NCBI GenBank assembly: GCA_963850525.1
Contig: CAWKLQ010000004.1
Coordinates: 248,001-312,000, forward strand
Reading direction: 5' to 3'
Source: JAEMQF01 sp963850525
GTDB taxonomy: Bacteria; Pseudomonadota; Gammaproteobacteria; Burkholderiales; Burkholderiaceae_C
DNA: 64,000 bases
Shown piece by piece: positions 15,665-24,536 of this stretch (its first letter is position 1; every line of letters begins with the position of its first letter). A program made the translations under genes and the position numbers. Under the pieces are notes generated by a model. The model had not been told where the DNA came from and ran no database searches. It worked only from the letters and a program-made list of their open reading frames with translations.

Positions 15665-16270
15665 TCAGCCGCGCGCCAGGCGCCGTTGCACGAACTCCAG
15701 GCGGTCCTGGCCCCAGAAAATCTCGCCGTCGATGACGTAGCTCGGCGCGCCAAAGATCCCGGTTTCGATCGCCGACTGGGTAAACGCGTCGTAGCGGGAT
15801 TGAACGCTCGCCTCCTGCGAATCGTCGAGCCGGCGCGCCGGCAACTTGCACACCGCGAGGAGCGTCGCGAGTTCGTGCGCGTCGGCAATATTCCGCTCTT
15901 CCACCCAGACGGCGCGCAGCACTGCCCCGGTCAGCGCAAGCGCAGCGTCAGTACCGTCCAGGCGATCGACGGCGATGATGAGTTTTGCTGCGTCGTCGCC
16001 TGGAACCGGGAAGTACTTCGGCGCGAGGTTCAGTGGCCGGTTCAGGTATTCGCTGAAGCGCTTCAACTCGACGAGCCGATACGCCTGGCGTTGCGGGGCG
16101 CGTTTGGCCAAGGGCAGACCGCCCGAGATCGGAAAGACCTTGCCGCCGAGGTCAATGGGCAACAGGTTCACTTGAGCGCCCGCGGCGCGGGCGATTTCCG
16201 CAAAGCGTTCGTGCCCGAGGTAGACGTAGGGTGACTGCGGGGCGAGGTAATAGTCGATCGTGAGGGGCAT
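15665..16270 (-). CDS. DsbA-fold 2-hydroxychromene-2-carboxylate isomerase-like protein (first copy)
   Basis: This 201-residue protein belongs to the kappa-GST/DsbA-fold HCCA isomerase family. It has LAPQSPYVYLG at the N terminus, where the active-site serine or proline region lies, and the strongly conserved end GIFGAPSYVIDGEIFWGQDRLEFV. Characterised members use glutathione to isomerise hydroxychromene carboxylate in naphthalene breakdown; other members are uncharacterised. No naphthalene dioxygenase genes are present here, so the substrate is open. uvrA ends 43 bases upstream. A second family member is at 28329-28949. Confidence 0.85.
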   Translation of the reverse strand: MPLTIDYYLAPQSPYVYLGHERFAEIARAAGAQVNLLPIDLGGKVFPISGGLPLAKRAPQRQAYRLVELKRFSEYLNRPLNLAPKYFPVPGDDAAKLIIAVDRLDGTDAALALTGAVLRAVWVEERNIADAHELATLLAVCKLPARRLDDSQEASVQSRYDAFTQSAIETGIFGAPSYVIDGEIFWGQDRLEFVQRRLARG

Positions 16271-16313
16271 GGCGGCTCCGGCGCGGCTGATGACAAAGGG
16301 GCTGACGCGCAGT

Positions 16314-19250
16314 CTAAAACGTTCCGGCCGGCGTGTCGCGCAACAGCGGCGCCAGGTAGCGGCCGGTGTAGCTGGCTGCGTGCTCCGCCACCGCCTGCGG
16401 CGTTCCGCAAATCATCACTTCTCCGCCACCCGCCCCGCCTTCGGGACCCATGTCGACAATCCAGTCGGCGGTCTTGATCACGTCCAGGTTGTGTTCGATG
16501 ACGACGACGGTATTGCCGGCGTCGACGAGCTGATGCAGGACGCGCAGCAACATCGCGATGTCGGCGAAGTGCAGGCCCGTCGTCGGCTCGTCGAGGATGT
16601 ACAGCGTGCGGCCCGTGTCGCGCTTGGACAGTTCCAGCGCGAGCTTGACGCGTTGCGCTTCGCCGCCGGAGAGCGTCGTCGCGCTTTGCCCGAGATGCAC
16701 GTAGCCCAGGCCCACGTCGAGAAGCGTTTGCAGCTTGCGCGCGATGTTCGGCACGGCATTGAACAGGGCGTGGGCTTCTTCCACGGTCAGCGCCAGCACA
16801 TCGGTGATGTTCTTGCCTTTGTAGAGAACGTCGAGCGTTTCGCGGTTGTAGCGCTTGCCTCGACACGTGTCGCACTGAACGTAGACATCGGGCAGGAAGT
16901 GCATTTCGACTTTCAGCACGCCGTCGCCTTGGCACGCCTCGCAGCGCCCGCCAGCGACGTTGAAGCTGAAGCGCCCGGCACCGTAGCCACGCTCGCGCGC
17001 CGTGTTCATTTCGGCGAACAGCTCGCGGATCGGCGTGAACAGTCCCGTGTACGTGGCCGGGTTGCTGCGCGGCGTGCGGCCGATCGGGCTTTGGTCGACG
17101 TTGATGACTTTATCGAAGGCCTCGAGGCCGTCGATGCGGTCGCAAGGCTTGACCTCCATGTGGCTCGCGTAAAGCTTGCGCGCCACGCTCGCGTACAAAG
17201 TGTCGTTCACCAAAGTGCTTTTGCCGGAGCCCGAGACGCCCGTCACGCAGGTGAGCAGGCCCACCGGAATGTCGACCGTGACGCCCTTCAGGTTGTTGCC
17301 GCGCGCATTGACGACGCGGATGCAGGGCTCGTCGGCGCCGGGTTTGACCGCGCGGCGCACGGGGGGAACCTCGATGCGCAGAGCGCGCGACAAGTATTGC
17401 CCCGTCAGCGAGAGGGGGTGCGCGGCGACGTCCTTGGGCGAGCCCTGGGCGATCACGCAGCCGCCGTGAACGCCTGCGCCCAGGCCCATGTCGATCACAT
17501 GATCGGCTTGCAAAATCGCGTCTTCGTCGTGTTCGACGACGATCACCGTGTTGCCGATGTCGCGCAAGTGGCGCAGCGTGCCGATGAGGCGTTGGTTGTC
17601 GCGCTGGTGCAAGCCGATGCTCGGCTCGTCGAGCACGTAGAGCACGCCGGTCAGGCCCGAGCCGATTTGCGACGCCAGGCGAATGCGTTGCGCCTCGCCG
17701 CCGGAGAGCGTGTCGGCGCTGCGGTCCAGGCTCAGGTAGTTCAGGCCGACGTCGTTCAGAAACTTCAGGCGCGAGCGAATTTCGCGCAAGATGGGCGCGG
17801 CGATGTCGGCTTTGGCGCCTTGCAGTGCGAGGGCGTTGAAATAGTCGAGGCTTTCGCGCAGCGTGAAGTGCTCGACCTGGTAAATCGCTTGCGGCTGGGC
17901 TTGTGGCTGAGCTTCATCTACGCCGACAAGAAACACGTTGCGCGCCTCACGGCGCAGCCGCGCGCCGGCGCATTCGGGGCAGGGCCGCGCCGCCTGGTAG
18001 CGCGCCAGCTCCTCGCGCACCGCGGCCGAGTCGGTTTCGCGAAAGCGCCGTTCCAGATTCGGCAAGATGCCTTCGAACGGGTGCGAGCGTTTCACGCTGC
18101 GCTTGCGGCCGCTCGCGGTTTGCGCCTCGTAGATGAATTCGATGGGCTCAACACCCGAGCCATACAGCAGGACCTGACGCGCACCAGCCGGCAAGGACTC
18201 GAAAGCGGTATCGATGTCGAAGCCATAGTGTTTCGCCACGCTTTCGAGCAGCGAAAACGTGTAGCCATTGCGTTTGTCCCAGCCCTTGACGGCGCCGCTG
18301 GCCAGGCTCAGTGAAGGAAAGGCCACAACACGCTGCGCGTCGAACACCGTTGTCTGGCCGAGGCCTGCGCAGGTCGGACACGCCCCCACCGGCGAGTTGA
18401 ACGAAAACAGCCGCGGCTCGAGCTCGGAGAGCGAGTAGTTGCAAAGCCGACACGCGAACTTGCTCGAAAACAAGTGCTCGGGCCGCGCCGTACCGCCATC
18501 GATCTCTGCGACGACGGCGCGTCCTTCGGCGATGCGCAGTGCAGCTTCGAAACTTTCTGCGAGGCGCTGCTGCAAACCCGGCTGGACTTTCAGGCGGTCG
18601 ATGACGACGTCGATGTCGTGCTTTTCCGTCTTCTTCAACTTGGGCAGGTCACCCGCCTCGAACAGGCGGCCGTCAATCCGAAAGCGAATGAAACCCTGCG
18701 CTTGCATTTGCGCAAACAGTTCGGCGAACTCGCCTTTGCGATCGCGCGCCACGGGTGCCAGCACCATCAGGCGCGTGCCTTCGGGCAGGGCGAGCACGGC
18801 GTCGACCATCTGGCTCACGCTTTGCGCTTGCAGCGCCAGGTGATGGTCCGGGCAGTAGGGTGTGGCGGCGCGCGCAAACAGCAGGCGCAGGTAGTCGTGG
18901 ATTTCGGTGACGGTGCCCACCGTCGAGCGCGGGTTGTGCGACGTCGCCTTTTGCTCGATCGCGATCGCCGGGCTCAGGCCGTCGATGGTGTCGACGTCGG
19001 GCTTGTCCATCAATTGCAGGAACTGGCGGGCGTAGGCGCTCAGGCTTTCGACGTAGCGGCGCTGCCCTTCGGCGTAAAGCGTATCGAACGCGAGTGAACT
19101 CTTGCCCGAGCCCGACAAGCCCGTGATGACGACGAGCTTGTTGCGCGGAATGTCGAGGTGAATGTTCTTCAGGTTGTGCGTGCGCGCGCCGCGGACCCGA
19201 ATGAACGATCCGTCGCCGGCCGCAGAAGACGCGGGCGCTGCTTCAGCCAT
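16314..19250 (-). CDS. uvrA: Excinuclease ABC subunit A
   Basis: This 978-residue DNA-damage recognition ATPase forms the UvrA2UvrB complex of nucleotide excision repair. Both ABC modules are complete: Walker A GLSGSGKSSLAF and GVSGSGKSTLVND, signatures LSGGEAQRIRL and LSGGEAQRVKL, and Walker B VLDEPS and ILDEPT. The zinc modules show CRLCNYSLSELEPRLFSFN with CPTCAGLG, and GRCEACQGDG with CDTCRGKRYN. Length is in the family range (about 940-1000). Its ATG (19250) directly abuts the stop of the upstream ABC permease (19251), leaving no room for a promoter of its own. I see no LexA-like box next to it, which is unusual for uvrA. Confidence 0.98.
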   Translation of the reverse strand: MAEAAPASSAAGDGSFIRVRGARTHNLKNIHLDIPRNKLVVITGLSGSGKSSLAFDTLYAEGQRRYVESLSAYARQFLQLMDKPDVDTIDGLSPAIAIEQKATSHNPRSTVGTVTEIHDYLRLLFARAATPYCPDHHLALQAQSVSQMVDAVLALPEGTRLMVLAPVARDRKGEFAELFAQMQAQGFIRFRIDGRLFEAGDLPKLKKTEKHDIDVVIDRLKVQPGLQQRLAESFEAALRIAEGRAVVAEIDGGTARPEHLFSSKFACRLCNYSLSELEPRLFSFNSPVGACPTCAGLGQTTVFDAQRVVAFPSLSLASGAVKGWDKRNGYTFSLLESVAKHYGFDIDTAFESLPAGARQVLLYGSGVEPIEFIYEAQTASGRKRSVKRSHPFEGILPNLERRFRETDSAAVREELARYQAARPCPECAGARLRREARNVFLVGVDEAQPQAQPQAIYQVEHFTLRESLDYFNALALQGAKADIAAPILREIRSRLKFLNDVGLNYLSLDRSADTLSGGEAQRIRLASQIGSGLTGVLYVLDEPSIGLHQRDNQRLIGTLRHLRDIGNTVIVVEHDEDAILQADHVIDMGLGAGVHGGCVIAQGSPKDVAAHPLSLTGQYLSRALRIEVPPVRRAVKPGADEPCIRVVNARGNNLKGVTVDIPVGLLTCVTGVSGSGKSTLVNDTLYASVARKLYASHMEVKPCDRIDGLEAFDKVINVDQSPIGRTPRSNPATYTGLFTPIRELFAEMNTARERGYGAGRFSFNVAGGRCEACQGDGVLKVEMHFLPDVYVQCDTCRGKRYNRETLDVLYKGKNITDVLALTVEEAHALFNAVPNIARKLQTLLDVGLGYVHLGQSATTLSGGEAQRVKLALELSKRDTGRTLYILDEPTTGLHFADIAMLLRVLHQLVDAGNTVVVIEHNLDVIKTADWIVDMGPEGGAGGGEVMICGTPQAVAEHAASYTGRYLAPLLRDTPAGTF

Positions 19251-20084
19251 TCAGAGCTTTTCCGTCTCGCCGGCGCGCGGTTGCCACTTCATCAGGTGCC
19301 GCTCGACCCGGCTCACGCTCGCATCGAGCAGCAGCGCGAATGCCGTCAACACGAGAATTCCCGCCATCACGGTATTGATGTCGAACGCGCCTTCGGCCTG
19401 CAAGATCAAGTAGCCCACGCCACGCGACGAGCCGAGGTATTCGCCGACGACGGCGCCGACAAACGCGAGCCCGACACTCGTGTGCAACGAACTGAACACC
19501 CACGCGGTGGCGCTGGGCAGGTAGACGTGGCGCAACAGTTGGCGCGGCGAGGCGCCCAGCATTCTCGCGTTCGCCAGCACCACGGGGCTGACCTCTTTCA
19601 CGCCCTGGTAGACGTTGAAGAACACGATGAAGAAGACGAGCGTGATTCCCAGCGCGACTTTGCTCGCCAACCCCAGGCCGAACCACACGGAAAAGATCGG
19701 CGCGAGGATGACGCGCGGCATGCTGTTCAGCGCCTTAATGTAAGGGTCGGCGATTGCCGCGGCGAGCGGGCTCAGCGCGAGCCACAAGCCGATCGCGAGG
19801 CCCAGCGCCGTGCCGAGCGCAAACGCGAGCGCAGTCTCGACGAGCGTGACCCACAAATGCGGGTAAATGTCGGCGTTGATGACGAACCAGGTCCAGATGC
19901 GGCCGCCGATCTTCAGCGGCTCGCCGAAGAAAAACGCGGCCTGGCGGTCGTTCTCGAACAGCAGCGGCGCGATCAGCCCCGGCGTCGTCAGCGCATGCCA
20001 CACGCCGAACACGGCGGCGAGTACGGCGATTTGCCAGACCCGAAGATTGCCCGTCCTGGGCCGCACGGCGTTCCAGAATCCCAT
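19251..20084 (-). CDS. ABC importer permease, SsuC/TauC type
   Basis: This 277-residue inner-membrane protein has about six transmembrane helices and the permease EAA loop that contacts the ATPase (about residues 168-187: ANARMLGASPRQLLRHVYLP). Such permeases work with the neighbouring ATPase and NMT1-type binding protein to import sulfonates, taurine, nitrate, pyrimidine precursors or aromatic acids. The stop codon touches the uvrA start. The upstream ATPase gene ends 16 bases before it. The substrate cannot be read from the sequence. Confidence 0.93.
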   Translation of the reverse strand: MGFWNAVRPRTGNLRVWQIAVLAAVFGVWHALTTPGLIAPLLFENDRQAAFFFGEPLKIGGRIWTWFVINADIYPHLWVTLVETALAFALGTALGLAIGLWLALSPLAAAIADPYIKALNSMPRVILAPIFSVWFGLGLASKVALGITLVFFIVFFNVYQGVKEVSPVVLANARMLGASPRQLLRHVYLPSATAWVFSSLHTSVGLAFVGAVVGEYLGSSRGVGYLILQAEGAFDINTVMAGILVLTAFALLLDASVSRVERHLMKWQPRAGETEKL

Positions 20085-20100
20085 GGTGCGGCCGGAGAGT

Positions 20101-20919
20101 TCAGGCGGCCAGCTGCTGCTGGTAACCCTTGAGCACCTCGTCGCGCAGCACGGCCCAGATGGCGCGGTGCAGTTCGATGAAACGCGGTGCGGTGCGCACT
20201 TCGGCGACGTCGCGCGGCCGCGGCAAGTCGACGACGAACTCGCCGATCGGAAACGACGCCGGTCCGGCGCTGAGCACGATCACCCGGTCGCTCAGCGCGA
20301 TGGCTTCGTCAAGGTCGTGCGTGATGAACAGCACCGCCTTGCGCTTGCGCGACCACAGCTCGAGCAGTTCGTTCTCCATCAACTGGCGCGTCTGGATGTC
20401 GAGGGCGGAAAACGGTTCGTCCATCAGGATCAGGTCCGGGTCCAGCGCCAGCGTCTGCGCAAGTGAGGTGCGCTTGCGCATCCCGCCCGAGAGTTGGTGC
20501 GGGTAGCGGTCGCCGAAGCCCCCGAGGCCGACGCGCTTGAGCCACGCCTGCGCCTGCTCGCGCGCGTCAGCAGCGCCGCGAAACTCCAGGCCGGCCATCA
20601 CGTTTTGCAGCGCCGTGCGCCACGGCATCAGGCTTTCCGTCTGGAACATGTAGCCGGCGCGACGGTTGATTCCCGCGAGCTGTGTGCCGAATACGTCGAT
20701 GCGTCCGCTGCTCGGCTCGAGCAGTCCGGCCGCGACGTTGAGCAAGGTGCTCTTGCCGCACCCGGTGGGGCCGACGACGCTGACGAATTCGCCCGCGGCG
20801 ACGCGGAGCGACACGTCGCGCACCGCAGTGAAGCTCGGGCTCGTCGCCGAGCGCGCGGCAAATGTGCACGTGACGCCGGTCAGCTGCAACGCCAGGGACG
20901 CCGGCTCGGCGATGTTCAT
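20101..20919 (-). CDS. ABC importer ATP-binding protein, SsuB/TauB type
   Basis: This 272-residue ATPase powers the importer encoded around it. Motifs are Walker A GPTGCGKSTLLNV (near residue 47), Q-loop MFQTESLMPWR, signature HQLSGGMRKRTSLA, Walker B LILMDEPFSALD and the switch histidine in FITHDLDEA. The start MNIAEPASL at 20919 is chosen because family similarity begins soon after it and an upstream extension would overlap the binding-protein gene. The binding-protein stop lies 26 bases upstream, so all three importer genes are one transcript. Confidence 0.94.
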   Translation of the reverse strand: MNIAEPASLALQLTGVTCTFAARSATSPSFTAVRDVSLRVAAGEFVSVVGPTGCGKSTLLNVAAGLLEPSSGRIDVFGTQLAGINRRAGYMFQTESLMPWRTALQNVMAGLEFRGAADAREQAQAWLKRVGLGGFGDRYPHQLSGGMRKRTSLAQTLALDPDLILMDEPFSALDIQTRQLMENELLELWSRKRKAVLFITHDLDEAIALSDRVIVLSAGPASFPIGEFVVDLPRPRDVAEVRTAPRFIELHRAIWAVLRDEVLKGYQQQLAA

Positions 20920-20945
20920 GGCGGGCGCAGATGCGTCGCGAGCGA

Positions 20946-21968
20946 TCAACCCTTGGGGTACTTCGCGTTGGCGCGCTTCACGAAATCGTTCGTGAACGCT
21001 GCGGCGAAATCGAACTTGACGTCGGCGAGCGTCGGATCGGCGCTTTGCAGCGCGCGCACTGCCGTCGCCGCACCCGCTTCCGGAATCGAACCGTCGACCG
21101 ACAGCGCTCCCTTGCTCGCGAGGAACGCGTCGATGTAGACGGCGCGGTCGCCGAGCAAGTAGCTCTCGGGCACGGCCTTGATGATGTCGCCGGCGCCGGC
21201 GGCCTGGATCCACTTGTTCGCGCGCACGATGGCGTTGGCCAGCGCCTGCGTCGTCGCCGGGTTTTTCGTGATGAAGCTTTGCGGCGCGTAGAGGCAGCCC
21301 GCCGGCATCGGCCCGCCGAACACTTTGTCCGATTCGGCGACGATGCGCGTGTCGGAGATGATCTTCAGGTCGCCGGAGCGCTGCAACAGCGTGATCACTG
21401 GATCCAGATTGCTGATCGCGTCGATCTGCCCGGAGCGCATCGCCGCCACGGCGCCGTTGCCCGCACCCACGCCGATGATGCTCACGTCGGTGCCTTTCAG
21501 CCCCGCCTTGGCGATCACGAAATTCGCCATCACGTTGGTGCTCGAGCCGGGCGCCGTGACGCCGATCTTCTTGCCTTTCAAGTCGGCGAGGCCCTTGTAC
21601 GCCGGCATGGTTTTCGGGTTGATGCCGAAGACGATTTGCGGCGCGCGCCCCTGCAATACGAAGGCACGCAGCGCCTGGCCCTTGGCCTGCATGTTCAGGG
21701 TGTGCTCGAACGCGCCGGAGACGACGTCGGCGCTGCCGCCCACGACCGCTTGCAGGGCGCGCGAGCCGCCGGCAAAGTCGGCGATCGTCACGTCCAGGCC
21801 TTCGCTCTTGAAGTAACCCAGGCTTTCCGCCACGGTGAGCGGCAGGTAATAGAGCAGGTTCTTCCCGCCCACGGCGATCGTCAGCGCGGGCTTTTCCAGC
21901 GGCTGCGCTCGCAGGCTCAGGGGCGCGGCGAAAGACGCTGCGGAAATTACAAACGTGCGGCGTTGCAT
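20946..21968 (-). CDS. ABC importer substrate-binding protein, NMT1/SsuA type
   Basis: This 340-residue periplasmic protein starts with MQRRTFVISAASFAAP, an RR-containing signal that could use Tat or Sec, cut after LRAQ. The mature protein is an NMT1/THI5-like cluster protein (TIAVGGKNLLYYLPLTVAE, VVGGSADVVSGAF, KGKKIGVTAPGSSTN, MRSGQIDAISNLDP). It captures the ligand for the permease/ATPase encoded downstream. Likely ligands are small sulfonates, carboxylates or aromatic acids; none can be fixed from sequence. It is the first gene of the minus-strand run toward uvrA. Confidence 0.92.
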   Translation of the reverse strand: MQRRTFVISAASFAAPLSLRAQPLEKPALTIAVGGKNLLYYLPLTVAESLGYFKSEGLDVTIADFAGGSRALQAVVGGSADVVSGAFEHTLNMQAKGQALRAFVLQGRAPQIVFGINPKTMPAYKGLADLKGKKIGVTAPGSSTNVMANFVIAKAGLKGTDVSIIGVGAGNGAVAAMRSGQIDAISNLDPVITLLQRSGDLKIISDTRIVAESDKVFGGPMPAGCLYAPQSFITKNPATTQALANAIVRANKWIQAAGAGDIIKAVPESYLLGDRAVYIDAFLASKGALSVDGSIPEAGAATAVRALQSADPTLADVKFDFAAAFTNDFVKRANAKYPKG

Positions 21969-22078
21969 GGTCGGCCCCGGGAGTCAGCAGGAGCCGACTG
22001 TAGCAAGTGCAGCTGGCCGCTTGCCCTATGGTCTGCCCGGTGTCGCGGGCCGCTGCGCGCCGCAGGCGCCCCGGCCGG

Positions 22079-23035
22079 TCAGCCTGCGTCTGCGACGAAC
22101 GCGAGCAGGGGCTGCGAGAAGCTCGATCCGACGGCCGGGTCTTTGCCTCCGTCGATGTCGATGGTCACGTTGCCATCGGCGACAGCGAGCTTGACCACGT
22201 GATGCGCCAGGGTGATCACCCACTTGCCCTGAATCGGCAGGCCATTCGCGTCAAAAGTGGTGCCGGGCTGGGTGGTGACGTTGTAGTCCACGCTGTGGCC
22301 CGCCACCTCACCCGCAAGCGCGAGCGCGCCGCCGTAGCTCACCGACTGCGGTGCGCCGGTGGAGAAGCTGGCGTGGCGCGTCAAATCGACATGGCTCAGC
22401 GTGAAACTGCCGCTGCCGCCCTGCACACCCGTCGTGATGTCGAGGCTGGATGCCGTGACCTGCGTCGTCGCCTGGCTGCCCCGACCGCCCGTCACGACCG
22501 TGCGCTGCAGCTCGGCGCTGCCGATCAAGGACACGACGCCACGCGGCAAGCCGGCTTTCAGGGTTGTCGTCGAGAGCGCGACCGTGGTTGCGCTGTGGGC
22601 TGCATTGAGAACCTTCAGCGTGACCGCACCGTCGAGCGTTGCGCCGCCACCTGAGGCGCGGCATTCGATGAAAGCGATCTGGTAGACCTCGTCGGCGTCG
22701 AAGCGTCCGTTGCTTTCCTCCTGCGCAGTCGCGCCGGCGATCGTCAGCGTCGCAGTGCCGCCACTGGGGCAGCCGAGGTTTGACGCGAGGCCTCGCGGGC
22801 GGCCGGCGGGCAGTTTGCTTGCCGTGCCCGGCACAAGTTGTGTCGCGACCCACAGCGCCGCGTCCAGAGCAGTGCTCGCGTCGGCGCCCACCATGCTCGC
22901 CGTGGCGGCGTACTGCGTGGCGGACTCGATGCTCAGCGGCACACGAACCTCAGTCTCATTGGCACAAGCCACGACCAGGATGGCGCTGAATGCACTGATG
23001 GACAGCGTCGGAATGGGCTTGAATCGAAAGGACAT
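22079..23035 (-). CDS. Putative lipoprotein of unknown function
   Basis: This 318-residue protein begins MSFRFKPIPTLSISAFSAIL and has a lipobox VVAC near residue 24, so it is likely lipid-anchored. The rest is rich in Ser, Thr, Gly and Val with a beta-strand pattern; two cysteines (NLGCPSGG, FIECRASGG) may form a disulfide. I recognise no domain. The start at 23035 is the only one that gives a proper signal. It is divergent from the trypsin-like protease gene, with 175 bases between them, and may share regulation with it. Confidence 0.7.
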   Translation of the reverse strand: MSFRFKPIPTLSISAFSAILVVACANETEVRVPLSIESATQYAATASMVGADASTALDAALWVATQLVPGTASKLPAGRPRGLASNLGCPSGGTATLTIAGATAQEESNGRFDADEVYQIAFIECRASGGGATLDGAVTLKVLNAAHSATTVALSTTTLKAGLPRGVVSLIGSAELQRTVVTGGRGSQATTQVTASSLDITTGVQGGSGSFTLSHVDLTRHASFSTGAPQSVSYGGALALAGEVAGHSVDYNVTTQPGTTFDANGLPIQGKWVITLAHHVVKLAVADGNVTIDIDGGKDPAVGSSFSQPLLAFVADAG

Positions 23036-23210
23036 GGAAACTCTCCAGATTGAGGCGGACTGTGCCCGGCGCCGCTGCGCCGTGCGTGTCGCGCCGACTA
23101 AGGTCTGTGACCAGGCATTTCTCCGGCGCGACGCACGAGGGTCGCGCGTGACTTGCTGCACGGCGGCTTCACCGCGGCGCCGCGAGCTCGCCCCCGTAAA
23201 ATCCGGCGCG

Positions 23211-24536
23211 ATGAACCTTTCTCGCTGGGCCGCGGCCCTGCTCGCCTCACTGTGCACAGCAGCGGCCTGGGGCCAGGCCGGCGCGGATGCCGCGAGCGCG
23301 GTGCCCGCGCCAGCGGCCTCCGTATCGCTGTCGGCGCGCAAAGTCTACGAACAGGCACGCTCGCAACTCGTGCAGATCCGCACGGTGCTGAAGGGCCGCG
23401 CCAGCCAAACATCGGTGGGTTCGGGCTTCTTCGTCTCCACCGATGGCCTGATCGTTTCCAATTTTCACGTCGTCAGCGAAGCCGCGCTGAAACCCGACCG
23501 GCACGACCTGGTGTACGTCACCGCCGACGGGCGCGAGGCGCCGGTGCGCATCCTGCAAATCGACGTGCTGCACGATCTGGCGCTGCTCAAGGCAAGCGAC
23601 GCGCCGGCGCGCTCCTTCGACGCGCTGACGTTTCGCGATGAAGCGCGCGCCTTGGCGCAAGGCGAGCGCATCTATTCGCTGGGAAATCCACTCGACGTGG
23701 GATTTGCCGTGACCGAGGGCAATTACAACGGCATGGTCAAGCGCAGTTTCTATCCGCAAATCTTCTTCGGCGGCGCGCTGAGCGGCGGCATGAGCGGCGG
23801 GCCGGCGCTGGACCAGGAAGGCCATGTGATCGGCGTCAACGTGGCGCGCCGTGTCGACGGCGAGCAGGTCAGCTTTCTCGTCCCCGCCACCTTTGCCGCC
23901 GCCCTGCTGCAACGCGGGCGCAGTGCCCGGCCGCTGGACACGCCGGCGCATGCCGCGGTGCGCGAGCAGCTGACGCAGCACCAGGAGCTGCTCACCGAGC
24001 GCTTCATCTCGCAGGGCTTCAAGCCGGCAACGCACGTGCGCTACCGCGTTCCGGTGCCTGCCGACGGCTTCATGCGCTGCTGGGGCAGCAGCGAGCCTTC
24101 GCGCACCGGCGGCATGGACCTGGAGCGCTCCGACTGCGTGATGGACACGCGCATCTTCGTCGGCGAATTCAATACCGGGGCACTCAGCGTGCGCCACGAG
24201 AGCTACGACGGGAAAAACCTCGGCACACTGCGCTTCGCTTCGCGCCACTCGTCGAGCTTTCGCAACGAGGCGTTTGGCCGCCTGAGCGCGCAGCATCAGA
24301 CCAAGCCGGCGTGCCACGAAGACTATGTCGATCGCGCGGGCCTCGTGCTGCGCGCCGTGACCTGCGTGCGTGCCTATCGCAAGCTCGCCGGTCTGTACGA
24401 CGTGGCCGTGCTCGTTGCGACGCTCGACCAGGCCGACGCCGGCGTGCAAGGGCGCTTCGACGCGCAAGGCGTGAGCTTTGCCAACGCCTTGAAACTCTCG
24501 CGCCACTACCTCGAGTCCTACGCATGGGTACCGTAG
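23211..24536 (+). CDS. Exported trypsin-like serine protease (S1 family)
   Basis: This 441-residue protein has a Sec signal peptide (MNLSRWAAALLASLCTAAAWGQA) and then a chymotrypsin-fold protease with a full catalytic triad: H86 (SNFHVV), D122 (HDLALLK) and S195 (GMSGGPAL). It resembles HtrA/DegP-type S1C catalytic domains but has no PDZ domain; the C-terminal 220 residues are unrecognised and contain four cysteines. It probably acts in the periplasm. The next gene, an FHA membrane protein, overlaps its end by 13 bases, so the two are translationally coupled. Start MNLSRW is chosen because it gives the signal peptide. Confidence 0.88.
   Translation: MNLSRWAAALLASLCTAAAWGQAGADAASAVPAPAASVSLSARKVYEQARSQLVQIRTVLKGRASQTSVGSGFFVSTDGLIVSNFHVVSEAALKPDRHDLVYVTADGREAPVRILQIDVLHDLALLKASDAPARSFDALTFRDEARALAQGERIYSLGNPLDVGFAVTEGNYNGMVKRSFYPQIFFGGALSGGMSGGPALDQEGHVIGVNVARRVDGEQVSFLVPATFAAALLQRGRSARPLDTPAHAAVREQLTQHQELLTERFISQGFKPATHVRYRVPVPADGFMRCWGSSEPSRTGGMDLERSDCVMDTRIFVGEFNTGALSVRHESYDGKNLGTLRFASRHSSSFRNEAFGRLSAQHQTKPACHEDYVDRAGLVLRAVTCVRAYRKLAGLYDVAVLVATLDQADAGVQGRFDAQGVSFANALKLSRHYLESYAWVP

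Noticed and set aside
16260..18314. Long plus-strand open frame (684 codons) opposite uvrA
   Set aside because: It lies wholly antisense to a certain gene, its sequence is rich in His, Ala, Arg and Val as expected from the high-GC complement, and it has no family motifs.
19251..21968. Exact substrate of the two NMT1-type importers (taurine, nitrate or pyrimidine)
   Set aside because: Neither importer lies beside desulfonation, nitrate or thiamine genes, and the binding-pocket residues cannot be read with confidence, so no gene symbols were given.
21969..22078. Possible LexA box upstream of the importer binding-protein gene (CTG-N9-CAG near 22000)
   Set aside because: The spacing is wrong: LexA needs CTG-N10-CAG with A/T-rich middle, so the match is chance.
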